Shown here in pieces: positions 6,539-8,434 of a stretch of DNA of 8,434 nucleotides; position 1 is the stretch's first letter, and each line of letters opens with the position of its first letter. Origin of the DNA: Pseudomonadota bacterium. GTDB lineage: Bacteria > Pseudomonadota > Alphaproteobacteria > Sphingomonadales > SMXR01. The translations under genes and the position numbers were made by a program. A model generated the notes under the pieces. The model was given only the letters and a program-made list of their open reading frames with translations, was not told the DNA's origin and ran no database searches. The DNA is taken from NCBI GenBank assembly GCA_022571175.1, contig JACZYI010000069.1, positions 1 to 8,434 of the forward strand, given 5' to 3'.

Positions 6539-8434
6539 ATGACAAACGAAAAATCAAATAATCTCAATGCATTACGAGAACAGGTTAAAGCCGAATATCA
6601 AAAGGGTGCTTTCCAGAAAGCAGCCGGGATTCAACAGCGCGTGATAGATGAAACCAAAACGGACCCAGACCTAAAGGACTATCACTGGCTGGCGAATTGT
6701 CTGTTTGGGGCGCAAAAATTTCTGGAAGGTGCGGAGGCGCTGAAACCCGCCCATCGGATATGGCCCGAATGCCTTGATATCATAAAGGACATTACGGCCT
6801 TTCTGACCAAGGGCCATAAATATGAAGAGGCCCTCACCTGGGCCAATAAGGGCCTGGAACTGGAACCCGACACCAATGAGCTGCTGGATCATTTTGCCCA
6901 TATTTACGGCTATCTCGGAAATGAAAAAAAGATGCGGGAGCATGGTCGCCGTTCACTCGAGCTCAAGGACAAGGAATCTGCGAAAGCCATGAAGGTGCCT
7001 GCTATTGCCGAGATTCAGGTTCCCGAATTCAATCCGCACAAGCCCGAGCGCAATGTGATCGCTTTCAGTCTCTGGGGCGCGAATGAGCGCTATACCGAAG
7101 GCGCGGTCCGTAATGCCGAGCTGGCCCAGCATATATACCCGGAGTGGCGTTGCCGTTTTTATATAGATCAGAGTTTATCAAGCATCATCACTACCCGCCT
7201 GCTCACTGCTGGAGCGGAGGTGATAATCAAGCCACTGCAAACAAAGCTCTTTGAGGGACTTTTCTGGCGCTTTCATGTGGCCAATGACCCGGAGGTTGAT
7301 CGTTATCTTATTCGCGATGCCGACAGTATTTTTGATCTACGCGAACGGGAAGCGGTGCTGGAATGGACCCGAAGCCACAAACATTTCCACGCCATGCGCG
7401 ATAATTTCGGCATGCTGGACGTGGTTCTGGCCGGGCTCTGGGGCGGGGTCAGAGGTGCCCTGCCCGACATGCAGCCTCTTTACGCACCCTATCTTGAAGG
7501 TGCCAATCAAAAACGAACGGCAGACCAACGATTCATGAAAGAACGACTATGGCCCTTCATGCGCCAGAGCATTTTGATCCATGACAGCATTTATGGCGCT
7601 CTGGGTGGCCGGGATTTCCCCAAATATCACCATTTGAAAAAATTGAGGAATGTGGGTTTTGACGCTAGCCGACAAAAAGAGACTTCTCCGGGACGAATAT
7701 CTATTTATGGGAAAATCAGGAACACGCCTGTGAAAAATCGAAAAAATTTTATTTTCCCCATTACTGCCGGGCGCACGGGCACCAAATATCTGACAAACTT
7801 GCTGGCTGCAAATCTTGCCAATGCCATGGTCCATCATGAAGCCATCGCCTTTGGTCAGTTTGGAGTAAAGGTGCCGGATATTGCGTTATTTCCGGAATTT
7901 AACAGCTTTGGAAATACCATGGCGATCAAATCCTACTGGCGACGAAAATTTGCTTCCATCCGTCAGGGCGAGGCGGAAACCCATGTGGAAATTTCACATC
8001 CTCTGGCCAAGGTGGGCCTGATAGAAAATCTCCATATGCTGGGGGAGGATGTGGATATTCAGATTATTTGCCTGAGGCGCGACATGAAAAAAGTGGCCTG
8101 GAGCTTCGCCAACCGATTGGTGTTTGCAAATAATTCCTTCACCTGGTTTTTGGGTCTTGAATCCAGCTATGTCCGAAATATAATAGGCAGCAAGAATTTT
8201 CTCCCCCATGGAATGTTCGGGTTATGCGTATGGTATGCGACTGAGATGCTGGCACGGGTTGAATATTATAAAATCCTGATGAGAGATGTGGCCAATATCC
8301 ATTTCCATGATGTGGATCTGGAAGACATTATAACCGAGGATGGTGCTAGCGAGCTTCTCTCCCGGCTGGGTGTTCAGAAAAAGCGTGGCAAAGTGACCCT
8401 TCCACCCAAAGCCAATGAAACCAGTGAATGGATG
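6539..8434 (+). CDS. TPR / glycosyltransferase-like / sulfotransferase-like fusion protein (copy 2, 3' end cut off)
   Basis: Paralogue of the gene just upstream, 18 bp away on the same strand and probably co-transcribed. The frame is open from ATG 6539 to the window edge (632 residues); alignment with copy 1 suggests about 40 residues are missing. Order is the same: TPR-like helices (1-145), glycosyltransferase-like domain (171-353; NVIAFSLWG, FEGLFWRF, RDADS at 259-263), variable linker (354-400) and sulfotransferase-like domain (from 403; TAGRTGT at 409-415, HHE at 432-434, Arg514 and Ser522 eight residues apart). WRCRFY and ANDxxVDRYLIRDADS are the best conserved stretches. Differences from copy 1 are local: MRDNFGMLDVVLAGLWGG replaces MRDAHTHTDPILAGMWGG, and Ser to Thr and Pro to Ala changes occur in the phosphate loop. 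An AGG stands 15 nt before the ATG, so the ribosome site is weak; translational coupling to copy 1 is possible. Both active motifs look intact, so it is unlikely to be a pseudogene within the visible part. Confidence 0.9.
   Translation, partial: MTNEKSNNLNALREQVKAEYQKGAFQKAAGIQQRVIDETKTDPDLKDYHWLANCLFGAQKFLEGAEALKPAHRIWPECLDIIKDITAFLTKGHKYEEALTWANKGLELEPDTNELLDHFAHIYGYLGNEKKMREHGRRSLELKDKESAKAMKVPAIAEIQVPEFNPHKPERNVIAFSLWGANERYTEGAVRNAELAQHIYPEWRCRFYIDQSLSSIITTRLLTAGAEVIIKPLQTKLFEGLFWRFHVANDPEVDRYLIRDADSIFDLREREAVLEWTRSHKHFHAMRDNFGMLDVVLAGLWGGVRGALPDMQPLYAPYLEGANQKRTADQRFMKERLWPFMRQSILIHDSIYGALGGRDFPKYHHLKKLRNVGFDASRQKETSPGRISIYGKIRNTPVKNRKNFIFPITAGRTGTKYLTNLLAANLANAMVHHEAIAFGQFGVKVPDIALFPEFNSFGNTMAIKSYWRRKFASIRQGEAETHVEISHPLAKVGLIENLHMLGEDVDIQIICLRRDMKKVAWSFANRLVFANNSFTWFLGLESSYVRNIIGSKNFLPHGMFGLCVWYATEMLARVEYYKILMRDVANIHFHDVDLEDIITEDGASELLSRLGVQKKRGKVTLPPKANETSEWM

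Larger units (their letters stand above)
4499..8434 (+). repeat. Tandem gene duplication (two direct, diverged copies of about 2 kb)
   Basis: Copies at 4499-6520 and 6539-8434 are alignable over their whole visible length with the same domain order. Protein similarity is highest in the glycosyltransferase-like and sulfotransferase-like domains and lowest in the linker between them and at the extreme N-terminus. Most third codon positions have diverged, so the duplication is old, but a 42-bp block (5222-5263 against 7247-7288) differs at only 3 positions. The right edge cuts copy 2, so further copies downstream cannot be excluded. Confidence 0.88.

Noticed and set aside
6518..6541. Copies 1 and 2 as one gene broken by a frameshift
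   Set aside because: Copy 1 reaches a complete C-terminus with a stop, and copy 2 restarts with its own ATG and a full N-terminal TPR-like region; they are separate paralogues.

Overview
The window looks like a chromosomal segment of a Gram-negative bacterium, most likely an alphaproteobacterium. The evidence is the histidine-utilisation (hut) genes of the formimidoylglutamate deiminase (HutF) type, the GntR/HutC-type repressor, a lipoprotein-type GlpQ, and moderate GC with mixed codon use. The order-level assignment is a guess; no rRNA or other marker is present.

Left part (1-3360): histidine degradation. hutC (repressor, 3' end cut by the window edge) and hutF (formimidoylglutamate deiminase) are on the minus strand. 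hutI (imidazolonepropionase) is divergent on the plus strand. HutI makes N-formimino-L-glutamate, and HutF deiminates it to N-formylglutamate, so this is the five-step pathway. hutH, hutU and hutG are not in the window and may lie to the left. The hutC upstream gap holds a good sigma70-like promoter whose -10 overlaps a TGT-N4-ACA element. A related element lies in the hutF/hutI divergent region. Together they suggest autoregulated, urocanate-inducible control by HutC.

Middle (3368-4342): a GlpQ-type glycerophosphodiester phosphodiesterase with a lipoprotein signal, convergent with hutI and only 7 bp away.

Right part (4499-8434): two tandem paralogous genes, 673 aa complete and at least 632 aa cut by the right edge, 18 bp apart. 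Each encodes the same three-module architecture: an N-terminal TPR-like helical region, a central glycosyltransferase-like domain with an RDADS (DxD) motif, and a C-terminal domain with a sulfotransferase-like 5' phosphate loop (GRSGT or GRTGT) and a matching 3'-phosphate Arg-x7-Ser motif. I infer a glycan-synthesising and sulfating (or related) enzyme pair, perhaps for a surface polysaccharide or glycoprotein. No characterised homologue is recognised. This is the least ordinary part of the window. The copies differ at specific sites inside otherwise conserved domains, which suggests different substrates.

No rRNA, tRNA, CRISPR array, insertion sequence or convincing intrinsic terminator was seen.
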